A stretch of 64,000 nucleotides of DNA from Rubellimicrobium sp. (lineage in GTDB: Bacteria > Pseudomonadota > Alphaproteobacteria > Rhodobacterales > Rhodobacteraceae), in assembly GCA_020852925.1 (NCBI GenBank), contig JADYZU010000020.1, positions 1 through 64,000 of the forward strand, read 5' to 3'. Numbering within the stretch: the first letter of the stretch is position 1; each line of letters begins with the position of its first letter. This document shows, piece after piece, positions 1 through 7,621 of this stretch. The position numbers and the translations under genes are program-made. Below the pieces are notes generated by a model. The model did not search any database. It was not told the origin of the DNA and was given only the letters and a program-made list of their open reading frames with translations.

Positions 1-126
1 CTCGCCGCCATGCGGATCGCGGCCGAGCCCCTGCTGGACCTTCAGCGCAAGCGAATTCATCCCGCAGCGCATGTCCGTGACACCACCGGCGATCCACACC
101 TTCGTCCCTGCCGGAAACGCGATCAT
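1..126 (-). CDS. tnpB: IS66 family accessory protein TnpB (partial, N-terminus only)
   Basis: The reverse complement reads MIAFPAGTKVWIAGG, then TDMRCGMNSLALKVQ, ending at PHGGE at the window edge. This is the highly conserved N-terminus of IS66 TnpB (IS66 Orf2), a small protein needed for transposition alongside TnpA and TnpC. Its ATG overlaps the tnpA stop codon (ATGA at 123-126), which suggests translational coupling. Only 42 residues are visible and no frameshift is seen in them. Confidence 0.9.
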   Translation of the reverse strand, partial: MIAFPAGTKVWIAGGVTDMRCGMNSLALKVQQGLGRDPHGGE

Positions 127-527
127 CGCTTCACCATAAGGCCATTGAGCAAACGCGCCGCGGCATCCAAGTCGAAATCCGCAGGAACCGTCACACGACA
201 CCGACCGCCGAGATCAATGGTCAATGCCGATGATCGCACGACGTCCGCCGCAAGCGGCGCATCCGCGCAAGATAGGCCTTCTTCCATCGCAACCACGCGC
301 ATGAACGATGCGCGGCTACCCAGAAGCCCAAGCCGCTGCCTGTGCCGCCAGTCATAGATCATCGACCGACTGATCTCATGGCGGCGGGCCACATCGGCGG
401 CCGTCACGCCGTCGCGATAGCTCTCCTCGACGATCCGGAGCTTCTCATCATCCGTGAACCGCCGGCGGCGGCCCGTGTCCGAAATCGCCAAAACTTGAAT
501 GCGGGGGGTGTCTTCGTGTGCGTCCAT
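123..527 (-). CDS. tnpA: IS66 family transposition protein TnpA (IS66 Orf1), helix-turn-helix
   Basis: This 134-residue protein has an N-terminal helix-turn-helix of the IS3/IS66 Orf1 type. The visible pattern is RRRRFTDDEKLRIVEES, then VTAADVARRHEISRSMIYDWR. In IS66 elements this protein binds DNA and works with TnpB and the TnpC transposase. I chose the ATG at 527 because IS66 Orf1 proteins usually begin just before this charged segment; an in-frame ATG at 557 would add 10 residues. It lies about 60 bp inside the terminal repeat and overlaps tnpB by 4 bp. The length is normal and no disruption is visible. Confidence 0.85.
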   Translation of the reverse strand: MDAHEDTPRIQVLAISDTGRRRRFTDDEKLRIVEESYRDGVTAADVARRHEISRSMIYDWRHRQRLGLLGSRASFMRVVAMEEGLSCADAPLAADVVRSSALTIDLGGRCRVTVPADFDLDAAARLLNGLMVKR

Positions 528-568
528 AAGGACGTCCGGTAACCCGCAAGATGACATCCGCGCCAGAC

Positions 569-588
569 GGCCCTCGCCGAATGCTTAC
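569..588 (-). repeat. IS66 terminal inverted repeat (outer end)
   Basis: Read on the minus strand the repeat starts GTAAGCATTCGGCGAGGG. Ends beginning GTAA are a hallmark of IS66 elements. The partner repeat is outside the window, so the inner limit is approximate. IS66 elements usually duplicate 8 bp of target, which would be GATCAGTT at 589-596, covering the flgI stop codon. Confidence 0.65.
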
Positions 589-590
589 GA

Positions 591-1691
591 TCAGTTCACG
601 ATGAATTCGGCATGAAGGGCGCCGGCCGCACGGATGCTCTTGAGAATGTCGATCATGTCGTTCGGCGCGACGCCCAGCGCGTTGAGTCCGGCCACCACCT
701 CTGAAAGGCTGGTCCCGCCCCTGATTTCGGCCATGCCAATTCCGGGATCCGCCGCGATGGAGGCCTGACTTCGCGGCACCACCACGCTCTCGCCTTCGTA
801 AAAGGGGCTCGGCTGCACGACAAGCGGCACTTCCTCGACGGTGAGGGTGAGTCCCCCCTGACTGACCGCGACCGGGCTGATCCGCACCTCCTCTCCCATG
901 ACGATCGTTCCGGAACGCTGGTCCACCACCACCCGGGCGCGCATTTCAGGTTCGACAAGCAGGTTCTCGACCCGGCTGAGCACATGCGCGGGCGAAGCCG
1001 CGCGCACCGCCGTGATGTCGAGGTCGACCGTGCCCGCATCGAGCATGGTCGCGGCCGCGCCTTCGAACTCGCGGTTGACCGCCTCCTCGATCCGGGCGGC
1101 CGTGGTGAAATCCGGCGTGCGGAGGGCCAGCCGGACATGCGACAGATCCGACAGGGCGAAGGCCACCTCGCGCTCCACCGTGGCGCCTGCCGGGATGACG
1201 CCCGAGGTCGGGACCCCCTGCGTGATGCGCGCCGCTTCGCCCTCTGCCACGATGCCTCCGGCAATGACAGATCCTTGGGCGACGGCGTAGATGTCGCCAT
1301 CCGCCGCATTGAGGGGGGTCATCACCAGCGTCCCGCCGCGCAGGCTCGATGCGTCGCCGATTGCCGATACCGTGACATCAATCGGGGCGCCGGCCCGGGC
1401 AAAAGGTGGCAACCTGGCCGTCACGAGAACGGCGGCCACGTTCCTGGGCCGGAACTGTTCACCGGTGACGTTGACGCCGAGGCGTTCGAGGATGTTGGCC
1501 ATGATCTCTTCGGTGAAGGGTGAATTGCGCAACCCGTCGCCGGTGCCGTCGAGGCCGACAACCAGGCCGTAACCGACAAGCTCGTTCGAACGGACGCCGT
1601 CGAATTCGACCAGATCCTTGATCCGCACCGGCGTTGCCAGCGCGGCACAGGCCGAAAAAACAGCCACGAGGGCGATGGTGATCGCGCGCAT
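591..1691 (-). CDS. flgI: flagellar P-ring protein FlgI
   Basis: FlgI forms the P ring around the flagellar rod in the peptidoglycan layer. The 366-residue protein begins with a Sec signal peptide (about residues 1-19, ending near ALATP). The FlgI signature follows: RIKDLVEFDGVRSNELVGYG, then GLVVGLDGTGDG. The length is normal for the family. I chose the ATG at 1691, which overlaps the flgL stop as TGATG; a GTG one codon upstream is the alternative. It is the last gene of the flgE-flgK-flgL-flgI run, and the next thing downstream is an IS66 element starting 2 bp after its stop codon. Confidence 0.95.
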   Translation of the reverse strand: MRAITIALVAVFSACAALATPVRIKDLVEFDGVRSNELVGYGLVVGLDGTGDGLRNSPFTEEIMANILERLGVNVTGEQFRPRNVAAVLVTARLPPFARAGAPIDVTVSAIGDASSLRGGTLVMTPLNAADGDIYAVAQGSVIAGGIVAEGEAARITQGVPTSGVIPAGATVEREVAFALSDLSHVRLALRTPDFTTAARIEEAVNREFEGAAATMLDAGTVDLDITAVRAASPAHVLSRVENLLVEPEMRARVVVDQRSGTIVMGEEVRISPVAVSQGGLTLTVEEVPLVVQPSPFYEGESVVVPRSQASIAADPGIGMAEIRGGTSLSEVVAGLNALGVAPNDMIDILKSIRAAGALHAEFIVN

Positions 1692-2698
1692 CACCGCAGA
1701 TATCCGGTGAGTGAAAGTCCGGCCAGACGGGCGGACACGGCATATTGGGTCTCCAGTTGGGTCTGGACCTGACGCAGCGACACCGCGGTTTCCTCTGCAT
1801 TGGCGGCGGTCATTTCATGGCGCTGGATTCTGGTCGCGGAAAGTGCGGCGGACTGGCGGCTGAGCGCGGTATCGGCCTGCTCCTGCACCGCCCCGAGGCG
1901 CGCCCTGGTGGTGACGAGAGGTTCCGCCGCGGCCATGAGTGCCCGTCCGGCGCGATGCATGAGATCGGTGCGCGCCGCCGGGTCTGCCCCCACAGGTGCT
2001 TCGGTGGCAAGCGCGGCAAGCGCCAGGGCCTTCATCACTGCGCGCAGTGACGGGTCGTCGGCACGTGGGGCAAGTTCGATTTCCTGCCCATCGATCCACC
2101 GGGTCGGCGGCGGGCCATTGTCGCCGTGGTAGGCCATGGTGGCAAACCCCCCGGACGGATCGTCGAAGAAGGTTTCGACCCGGGCCATCACGTCGGCATT
2201 GTCGGCGGCACCGGCGACCTCGGCCCTCAGCGCGGCGAGGATCGCGCCGGGCGGGGCGAGTGGTGCCCGGTCGGTGGCGGTGCCGGAGAACAGCGATTCC
2301 GTGCCATGGCGCGCGCCCAGGGCATTGATGACCGAGGAGAAGGCCGCTTCGGCACGGGCGGCCTGCGCGGTGAGGATCTGCGGCGAGGCGCGTGGCGGCA
2401 GCGCCAGGAGTTCGGCAGAGAGGATGGAACGCTGTCCCTCGATCTGGTCGAGCGCGATCTGCGCGGTGTCGAACCGTCGGGAGAGGGCGCCGGTTGCGGC
2501 AAGGTCGGCACTGTAGCGGGCAATCCTGCGGTCGGCATCGGCCAGGAGGTCGACCCGCCCGCCAAGACGGGCGGCGGGATCCCTGACCTCTCCGCTGGAC
2601 AGTTCGCCTGCAAGTTCGACAAGCCGGGTCCGCGATGCCGCCACAGAGCGCAGGGACATGAAGTGCTGGGCCATGTCGCCGATCGACGTATGGGCCAT
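1691..2698 (-). CDS. flgL: flagellar hook-filament junction protein FlgL (flagellin family)
   Basis: The 335-residue protein has N- and C-terminal coiled-coil regions like flagellin and FlgL, with a small variable middle. The C-terminal helix carries EETAVSLRQVQTQLETQYAVS, typical of the flagellin D0/D1 end. FlgL (HAP3) connects the hook cap FlgK to the filament. Its start codon lies 3 bp after the flgK stop and its stop overlaps the flgI start, so it is part of a tightly coupled operon. No signal peptide is present, as expected for a type III-exported protein. Confidence 0.9.
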   Translation of the reverse strand: MAHTSIGDMAQHFMSLRSVAASRTRLVELAGELSSGEVRDPAARLGGRVDLLADADRRIARYSADLAATGALSRRFDTAQIALDQIEGQRSILSAELLALPPRASPQILTAQAARAEAAFSSVINALGARHGTESLFSGTATDRAPLAPPGAILAALRAEVAGAADNADVMARVETFFDDPSGGFATMAYHGDNGPPPTRWIDGQEIELAPRADDPSLRAVMKALALAALATEAPVGADPAARTDLMHRAGRALMAAAEPLVTTRARLGAVQEQADTALSRQSAALSATRIQRHEMTAANAEETAVSLRQVQTQLETQYAVSARLAGLSLTGYLR

Positions 2699-2701
2699 TG
2701 C

Positions 2702-4159
2702 TCATATCTCCATGAGGATGCGAATCATGTCGTCCAGCGTGCTCAGCACGCGGGCGTTGGCGGCATAGGCCTGTTCGATGCGCAGAAGGTTCTGCATCTC
2801 GTGATCGGAATCGACGCCGCCGGACAGTTCGGTTTCGCGCAGGGCGTTCCAGCGGGCACTGGCTTCGGCCTGTCGCTCTTCGGCGTGGAGTCGGTCGGTG
2901 GCGACGCCCGCCTCGATCCGGGCGGCATGAGCGGCCGCGTCACCGGGTGGGCCGCCAGTGGTCAACGGCTGGGTCCGGGTGAGAGCATCCGCCCAGGCAT
3001 GAATCTGGGCGGCATTGCCGACCGGCCCGGCGACAGCTGCGCCCAGACCGTCGCGCAGGTGCCAGAGTGCCCCGCCCCGGGTCGGATCGACCAGATCGTT
3101 GACAGCAATCCGGCCAGCCAGACCTGTGACCCCGGCCAGAGCGAGCGGATCAAAGGGCATGCCGGCGTCGGTGAAGAGGCCGGCGGCGCCCGAAGCGAGG
3201 GTCGGGTCGGTCGTCGGGTTGGCGAAGCGCAGGACGAGGTCCGCGGCGAAGCGATCGAGGCTTTCGGCTCGGGCGGGGAGGACATCGTCCCGCAGGCGCA
3301 TTGCGGCGCCAAGCGAGCCGCCGTCAAGGCGGCCGATGCCGGGCTCTCCGGGAGCCGGCCGGCCATTCCAGGTGATGCCCGAGAGTCCACCCGAATCAAG
3401 GCTCATGTCGGGCGTGACGATGTTCACACCCGAGAAACCGTATTGGCGTGCGGGACCGTCGATCAGGATTTCGCCGCCCTGCGTCACCAGGGCGACCCCG
3501 CCGGCAGGGCGGTCGATTTCGCGGACCGGAACGATGGCGGAAATCGTGTCGATGATTCTTTGCCGCTGATCCATGAAGGCGGAGGGATCGGCACCGCTGA
3601 GCAGCGCGGCCGCGATGTCGCGGTTCACCCCCTCGAGCGCAACCAGAGAACGGTTGAGCGTGTCGATATCCGCGGCGACCTTGCGGTCGGCGTCGAGACG
3701 CTCATTCTGGACGATGGCCGCCACGCTGCGCAGATGCGTCGCCAGTTCGCCAAGGCGGGTGACGACCCGCCCCAGCGCGATGTCCGAAGAGGGATCTGCC
3801 CCGGCGGCAGTCAGGCTGGAGTCTAGCGCCGACAGGCGGGACGACAGCGTCGTGTCCGAGCCCGCGATACCGATTGCGGCTTCGACACGCGTCAGTGAAT
3901 CGACGGTGAGCCTGCGTCCCTCGAGGCCGGCCCCGGCATCGCGCCGGTCCGAAAGCACGCTGCGGTCGACATGACGCACGATCCCCTCGACCCGCACGCC
4001 GCCACCGTTCAGGCCGCGGGCCTGTGCGGCAAGTTCGACCGAGCGGCGACCATAGCCGTCGGTCATCACATTGGCGAGGTTGGCCGAGACGGTCTCGGCC
4101 ATGCGCGAGGCCGCGGTCAGGCCGCTGAGGGCGTTGGCGAGGGAATGTGACAGACTCAT
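2702..4159 (-). CDS. flgK: flagellar hook-associated protein FlgK
   Basis: FlgK (HAP1) joins hook and filament. The 485-residue protein has the N-terminal rod/hook-family pattern (SLANALSGLTAASRMAETV, then SANLANVMTDGYGRR) and a C-terminal heptad region with NLLRIEQAYAANARVLSTL, both characteristic of the family. The gene sits between flgE (9 bp upstream) and flgL (3 bp downstream). It is slightly shorter than enteric FlgK, which is common in alphaproteobacteria. Confidence 0.93.
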   Translation of the reverse strand: MSLSHSLANALSGLTAASRMAETVSANLANVMTDGYGRRSVELAAQARGLNGGGVRVEGIVRHVDRSVLSDRRDAGAGLEGRRLTVDSLTRVEAAIGIAGSDTTLSSRLSALDSSLTAAGADPSSDIALGRVVTRLGELATHLRSVAAIVQNERLDADRKVAADIDTLNRSLVALEGVNRDIAAALLSGADPSAFMDQRQRIIDTISAIVPVREIDRPAGGVALVTQGGEILIDGPARQYGFSGVNIVTPDMSLDSGGLSGITWNGRPAPGEPGIGRLDGGSLGAAMRLRDDVLPARAESLDRFAADLVLRFANPTTDPTLASGAAGLFTDAGMPFDPLALAGVTGLAGRIAVNDLVDPTRGGALWHLRDGLGAAVAGPVGNAAQIHAWADALTRTQPLTTGGPPGDAAAHAARIEAGVATDRLHAEERQAEASARWNALRETELSGGVDSDHEMQNLLRIEQAYAANARVLSTLDDMIRILMEI

Positions 4160-4168
4160 CGACAGAAC

Positions 4169-5467
4169 CTATCGCTTGATGTTGGCGGTTTCCTGAAGCA
4201 TTTCGTCCACCGTCTGGATCACCTTGGCGTTCGAGGAATAGGCCCGCTGGGTGGTGATGAGGCTGGTCAGTTCGGCGGCGATATCGGTGGTCGATTCTTC
4301 GCGCGCATAGGGAATGACGGGGCCAGTCGGGCCGTCGCCTGCGTCCCAGAGATAGAAATTGCCGCTGGAGCGGGTGACGGCATAGGTCTGGCCGTCCATC
4401 GCCTGAAGACCGTTCGGGTTGGGAACGTCGACGAGCGGCACCTGATAGAGCGTGCGCAACTGGCCGGTGTCGAACACGGCATGGACAAAGCCGTTCTCGT
4501 CAACCTCGATCCCGGTCATGGTGCCGGCGACGGAGCCGTTGCGGCTGATCTCGACCGGCGAAAAGATGTCGGAGAGCTGGGTCATTCCGCCAACCTCGCC
4601 CAGGCGGCCGATGTGCACGGAAATGGGCCCGCCCGCGACATCCACCGAAATCGCGCCGGTCGCGGGATCATGGGCATCGCCGCTGACTGCGGTGACGGAC
4701 AGCAGGGTGCCGCCCGCGCTGCGGTCGTCGTCGAAGGTGAGGACATATTCGCCGATGACGGCCCCCCCCTGCGCATCGTCGGTCAGGACCATGGTCCATT
4801 CGTTCGAGGCACCGGCCCCCGGAACCGTTGGCGTGAAGGCCACGCCGATTGTCCTGGGTACGCCGAGATTGTCGAAATACTCGACCGACATCTCGAAGGG
4901 ATCGCCGTTCGCCCCGGCGATTGTCGCTGTCGAGGGCAGATTGACGACAAGGTCGATCGCGGTGGTCGGCTGGCCCGTCACCTGGTTGAAGTTGACGCGC
5001 ACCGGTTGAAGCGAGGTGCTGTTGTCGCGCGGATGCGTCGAGATCGAGCCGTCCGGATTGGCCGGCCAGCCCATGAGGACATGGCCCCCCGGGGTCTTGA
5101 GATAGCCGCGTTCGTCGACACGGAACGATCCGGTGGGCGTGAGCAGCATCGGCGGCGATCCGGTACCACGCAGCGAGGACAGGGGCGTGACCGGCAGCAT
5201 CCCGCGGTCACGCACCGCCAGATCGGTGGGATTCGCGGTGGTGATGAGCGATCCGCGATCATTGACGAGGCGGAGATTGGAGGTGCGCACCCCTCCCGCC
5301 GTGTAGGTGCCCCGGTTCGACCCGGTCACCATGGCGTGAAAATCCGTAACGACCCGCTTGTATCCGTAGGTCGAGGAATTGGCGATGTTGTCGGAGATCG
5401 TGGCAAGCCGCGATGCGTTCGCTGCCAGTCCGGCGACACCGGCATTCAGGGAGGAGGAGATCGTCAT
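4169..5467 (-). CDS. flgE: flagellar hook protein FlgE
   Basis: FlgE polymerises into the flagellar hook. The 432-residue protein begins with the rod/hook-family motif ATISDNIANSSTYGYKR, has the hook-type middle domain (SVEYFDNLGVPRTIGVAFTP) and ends with the C-terminal motif SSNAKVIQTVDEMLQETANI. A well-placed AAGGAA ribosome site precedes the ATG. The 66-bp gap to motB carries a CtrA-like site (5523-5537), so flgE may head its own transcript flgE-flgK-flgL-flgI. Confidence 0.95.
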   Translation of the reverse strand: MTISSSLNAGVAGLAANASRLATISDNIANSSTYGYKRVVTDFHAMVTGSNRGTYTAGGVRTSNLRLVNDRGSLITTANPTDLAVRDRGMLPVTPLSSLRGTGSPPMLLTPTGSFRVDERGYLKTPGGHVLMGWPANPDGSISTHPRDNSTSLQPVRVNFNQVTGQPTTAIDLVVNLPSTATIAGANGDPFEMSVEYFDNLGVPRTIGVAFTPTVPGAGASNEWTMVLTDDAQGGAVIGEYVLTFDDDRSAGGTLLSVTAVSGDAHDPATGAISVDVAGGPISVHIGRLGEVGGMTQLSDIFSPVEISRNGSVAGTMTGIEVDENGFVHAVFDTGQLRTLYQVPLVDVPNPNGLQAMDGQTYAVTRSSGNFYLWDAGDGPTGPVIPYAREESTTDIAAELTSLITTQRAYSSNAKVIQTVDEMLQETANIKR

Positions 5468-5522
5468 CGGGTTCCTTTCCGGGTCATCGGGGAATCGCCA
5501 GACAGCAGTAGCGCGCGCGCTC

Positions 5523-5537
5523 TTAAGGACTGACTAA
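5523..5537 (-). promoter_or_regulatory. candidate CtrA box upstream of flgE
   Basis: On the minus strand the sequence is TTAG-TCAGTCC-TTAA, which matches the CtrA full-site pattern TTAA-N7-TTAA at 7 of 8 fixed positions. It lies 56-70 bp before the flgE ATG and overlaps the motB stop codon. CtrA is a known regulator of flagellar genes in alphaproteobacteria. Its use here is inferred from sequence and position only. Confidence 0.4.
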
Positions 5538-6379
5538 CGTCGCCGGCCGTTGCGCAGCAGCGTGATCTCGAATCGGTCATTGCGCTCGGCCATGGCGTCG
5601 GCGGTCGCGGGATTGCGGTCGCCGTGACCGGTGACCCGGCGCAGGCGCATCGGATCGGCGCCGCCGTCCTCCATCAGGGCGCGCACGGTATCGGCGCGGT
5701 CCATCGACAGGTGCCAGACCGGATTTCCGGCAAGGACAACGGGTTGCGAAGGCACATAGGCGGCAATCGCATAGGGGTTCATCACCATGCGGCTGAGTCC
5801 GGCGATCGCGGCCACGACCTCGCGCGTGGGGGGGAGGGCCTCGGCGGTGCCGGTGGCAAAGAGGGGCGCGCCGGGCAGGGCGAATACCTCGACGACAAGG
5901 CCCTCGTCGGTGACGCGGGTCACCACATGACGCAGCGTCTGGTCGGAGATCAGGCTTTCGCCCCCGCGGCCCAGAAGGGCATCCTCGATCTCTTCGAGAG
6001 CGACGGTTTCGGCGGCGGCAAGGGCGGCGGTTCCGTCGGAATCGCTGCCGACGAGGGAGTCGGCCTGCCCGGTGATCCCATCGGCAAGAAACTGGCCGAC
6101 TTCGGTCATGGCCTCGCGCGAGGTCGGGTTGTTGCCGCCAAAGGCACCGTCCGATCCGCCCGAGGATCGGGCGATGGGCAGCGAGGGCGCGAAATAGTCG
6201 GCAATTCCCTTGCGCTGTTCCTCGGTCGTTGCACCCAGCAGCCACATCAGCATGAAGAAGGCCATCATCGCCGTGACGAAATCGGCATAGGCGACCTTCC
6301 ACGCGCCGCCGTGGTGGCCCCCTTCGATCACGTTCTTCTTGCGCTTGATGATGACCGGCGCATTCTTGGCCGTTCCCAT
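5534..6379 (-). CDS. motB: flagellar motor stator protein MotB
   Basis: MotB anchors the MotA/MotB proton channel to peptidoglycan. The 281-residue protein has the lysine-rich N-terminus (IIKRKK), then the transmembrane segment YADFVTAMMAFFMLMWLLGA (residues 31-50). Asp33 corresponds to the proton-binding aspartate of MotB. A C-terminal OmpA-like peptidoglycan-binding domain follows, with the pattern SMDRADTVRALMEDGGADPMR and RVTGHGDRNP. The partner motA is not in this window. The gene stands 66 bp upstream of flgE and 77 bp downstream of the FkbM gene. Confidence 0.95.
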   Translation of the reverse strand: MGTAKNAPVIIKRKKNVIEGGHHGGAWKVAYADFVTAMMAFFMLMWLLGATTEEQRKGIADYFAPSLPIARSSGGSDGAFGGNNPTSREAMTEVGQFLADGITGQADSLVGSDSDGTAALAAAETVALEEIEDALLGRGGESLISDQTLRHVVTRVTDEGLVVEVFALPGAPLFATGTAEALPPTREVVAAIAGLSRMVMNPYAIAAYVPSQPVVLAGNPVWHLSMDRADTVRALMEDGGADPMRLRRVTGHGDRNPATADAMAERNDRFEITLLRNGRRR

Positions 6380-6456
6380 CGCTCACACCCTTTCCTTCAC
6401 CCGGTTCCGGATTAGGTTCAAAGGCGTGAAGGCCGGCTTAACGATTCAATTCGCCC

Positions 6457-7245
6457 TCAAAGGCCACGAAGCCGCCATATTTCGTCCGGGCCGCAGAATT
6501 CCACCAGGTCGTGGCCGGTGGCGCGCATGATCCGGGCAATTCCGGGGCCGCCGGCATTGTTCTCGATCGCCCAGAAGGCCACCCGGTGCCGGTCGAAGGG
6601 AAAGGCGGCCAGCGCCGCCTCTTCGCCGCCCTCGATGTCGAGCGAGACGAAATCCGGATGCGGGATCCCGGCCTCGTCCAGGATCGCGGCCAGCGGCCGG
6701 ACGGGCACATTGCGCAGGGATTCGCGGTGGCGCGGATCGGCCCGCACCCGCGCGAGCAGGGCGGGGTCGTAGCTGTCGGCCAGCCCGCTCATCTGGGTGT
6801 AACCCTCCGAGATTTCGAGAAAACCGGCCTCGCCTTCGGTCGCACCCACGGCAACACCCAGACAGGGGCAGCGGCGCCGGTTGCGCGCCTTCGCAAGCTG
6901 GGCCGCGACCGGTTCCACCAGAACCCCGGTCCAGCCGCGCCATTGTTCGAAGAAAAGCGTGTTCGAGCCGGTCACACCGTCATAGCCGCCGATGTCGACG
7001 AAGGTTCCCCCGCGCTTCTGCCCGAGCAGCCGGTCGACCACGGCATCCTGTCCCGCCTGGCTGGCATAGGGATAGGCCGGGTCGAGCATCGAGGAAACCT
7101 CGTGAATGCGGCGGTTGATCTCGCCTCGGGCACGGGTGCGCTCGCCGGCAAGGCGGGCCCGGTCGTCACGCAGGATCTGCCGCAATTCGGCGCGGATCGC
7201 GCTCAGGCGGTCAGGCACCGCTGCCCCCGTCGCGGTAATCGGCAT
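6457..7245 (-). CDS. FkbM family SAM-dependent methyltransferase
   Basis: The 262-residue protein has a charged N-terminal helix, then QAGQDAVVDRLL and the SAM-binding motif GGTFVDIGGYDGVTGSNT (about residues 80-97). The later motif PDFVSLDIEGGEEAALAAF is also typical of FkbM-type methyltransferases, which often methylate sugars or glycan ends. A strong AGGAG site 7 nt before the ATG supports the start, even though it makes the gene overlap its upstream neighbour by 35 bp. It is the third gene of a trio that ends 77 bp before motB. A role in modifying a surface or flagellar glycan is an inference. Confidence 0.88.
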   Translation of the reverse strand: MPITATGAAVPDRLSAIRAELRQILRDDRARLAGERTRARGEINRRIHEVSSMLDPAYPYASQAGQDAVVDRLLGQKRGGTFVDIGGYDGVTGSNTLFFEQWRGWTGVLVEPVAAQLAKARNRRRCPCLGVAVGATEGEAGFLEISEGYTQMSGLADSYDPALLARVRADPRHRESLRNVPVRPLAAILDEAGIPHPDFVSLDIEGGEEAALAAFPFDRHRVAFWAIENNAGGPGIARIMRATGHDLVEFCGPDEIWRLRGL

Positions 7246-7621
7246 AGGATTTCTCCTCGGTGATGGCAGAACCGAGATGCAGGTTGATCGCCTTCTTCAC
7301 CGCCGCGCGTTCGTCGTTCACCCGATAGACCGAACGGGCCAGACCGATGAAACGCGGCCCGAAATCGCCCTGCCGCTCGCAATCGCGGATGTCGTCCTCG
7401 ATCACCCAGAGGCGCGCGTTGATGTCATGCAACTCCTGCCAGAGCGACTCGAGGCGCGCGGAGGCCGGCAGATGGGTCCGTGCCACGGCCATGAGAACCG
7501 CCTCCTCGTGCCGCACATTGGCAAGTTTCGCCGGATCGCCGATGCGTTCGCCCTTGAGCCGCAGGATGGTGAGCTTGTCGATCAGTTCACCCGGAGAGAC
7601 GGGAACCGCGATATCCGTCAT
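7211..7621 (-). CDS. DUF6165 family protein
   Basis: This 136-residue, predicted cytoplasmic protein starts MTDIAVPVSPGELIDKLTIL and contains LWQELHDINARLWVIEDDIR, a pattern I associate with the DUF6165 family. Its function is unknown to me. Its ATG overlaps the stop of the upstream TPR/glycosyltransferase gene (TCAT at 7618-7621), and its last 35 bp overlap the FkbM gene. A longer reading upstream is possible but would run into the neighbouring gene. The tight linkage suggests a shared glycan-related pathway. Confidence 0.78.
   Translation of the reverse strand: MTDIAVPVSPGELIDKLTILRLKGERIGDPAKLANVRHEEAVLMAVARTHLPASARLESLWQELHDINARLWVIEDDIRDCERQGDFGPRFIGLARSVYRVNDERAAVKKAINLHLGSAITEEKSYADYRDGGSGA

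Larger units (their letters stand above)
1..588 (-). mobile_element. IS66-family insertion sequence, one end (element continues beyond window start)
   Basis: The stretch holds tnpA and the first 42 codons of tnpB in the order and with the overlap typical of IS66 elements. Its outer end, read on the minus strand, begins GTAAGCATTCGGCG, which fits the GTAAGC-type terminal repeats of the IS66 family. The element ends at 588, only 2 bp past the flgI stop codon. The tnpC transposase and the second terminal repeat lie outside the window, so whether the element is intact cannot be judged. Confidence 0.85.

Noticed and set aside
6438..6452. TTAA followed by AT-rich sequence before motB, a possible CtrA site
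   Set aside because: Only one TTAA half is present and the second half has one of four matches, so it is weaker than the site before flgE.
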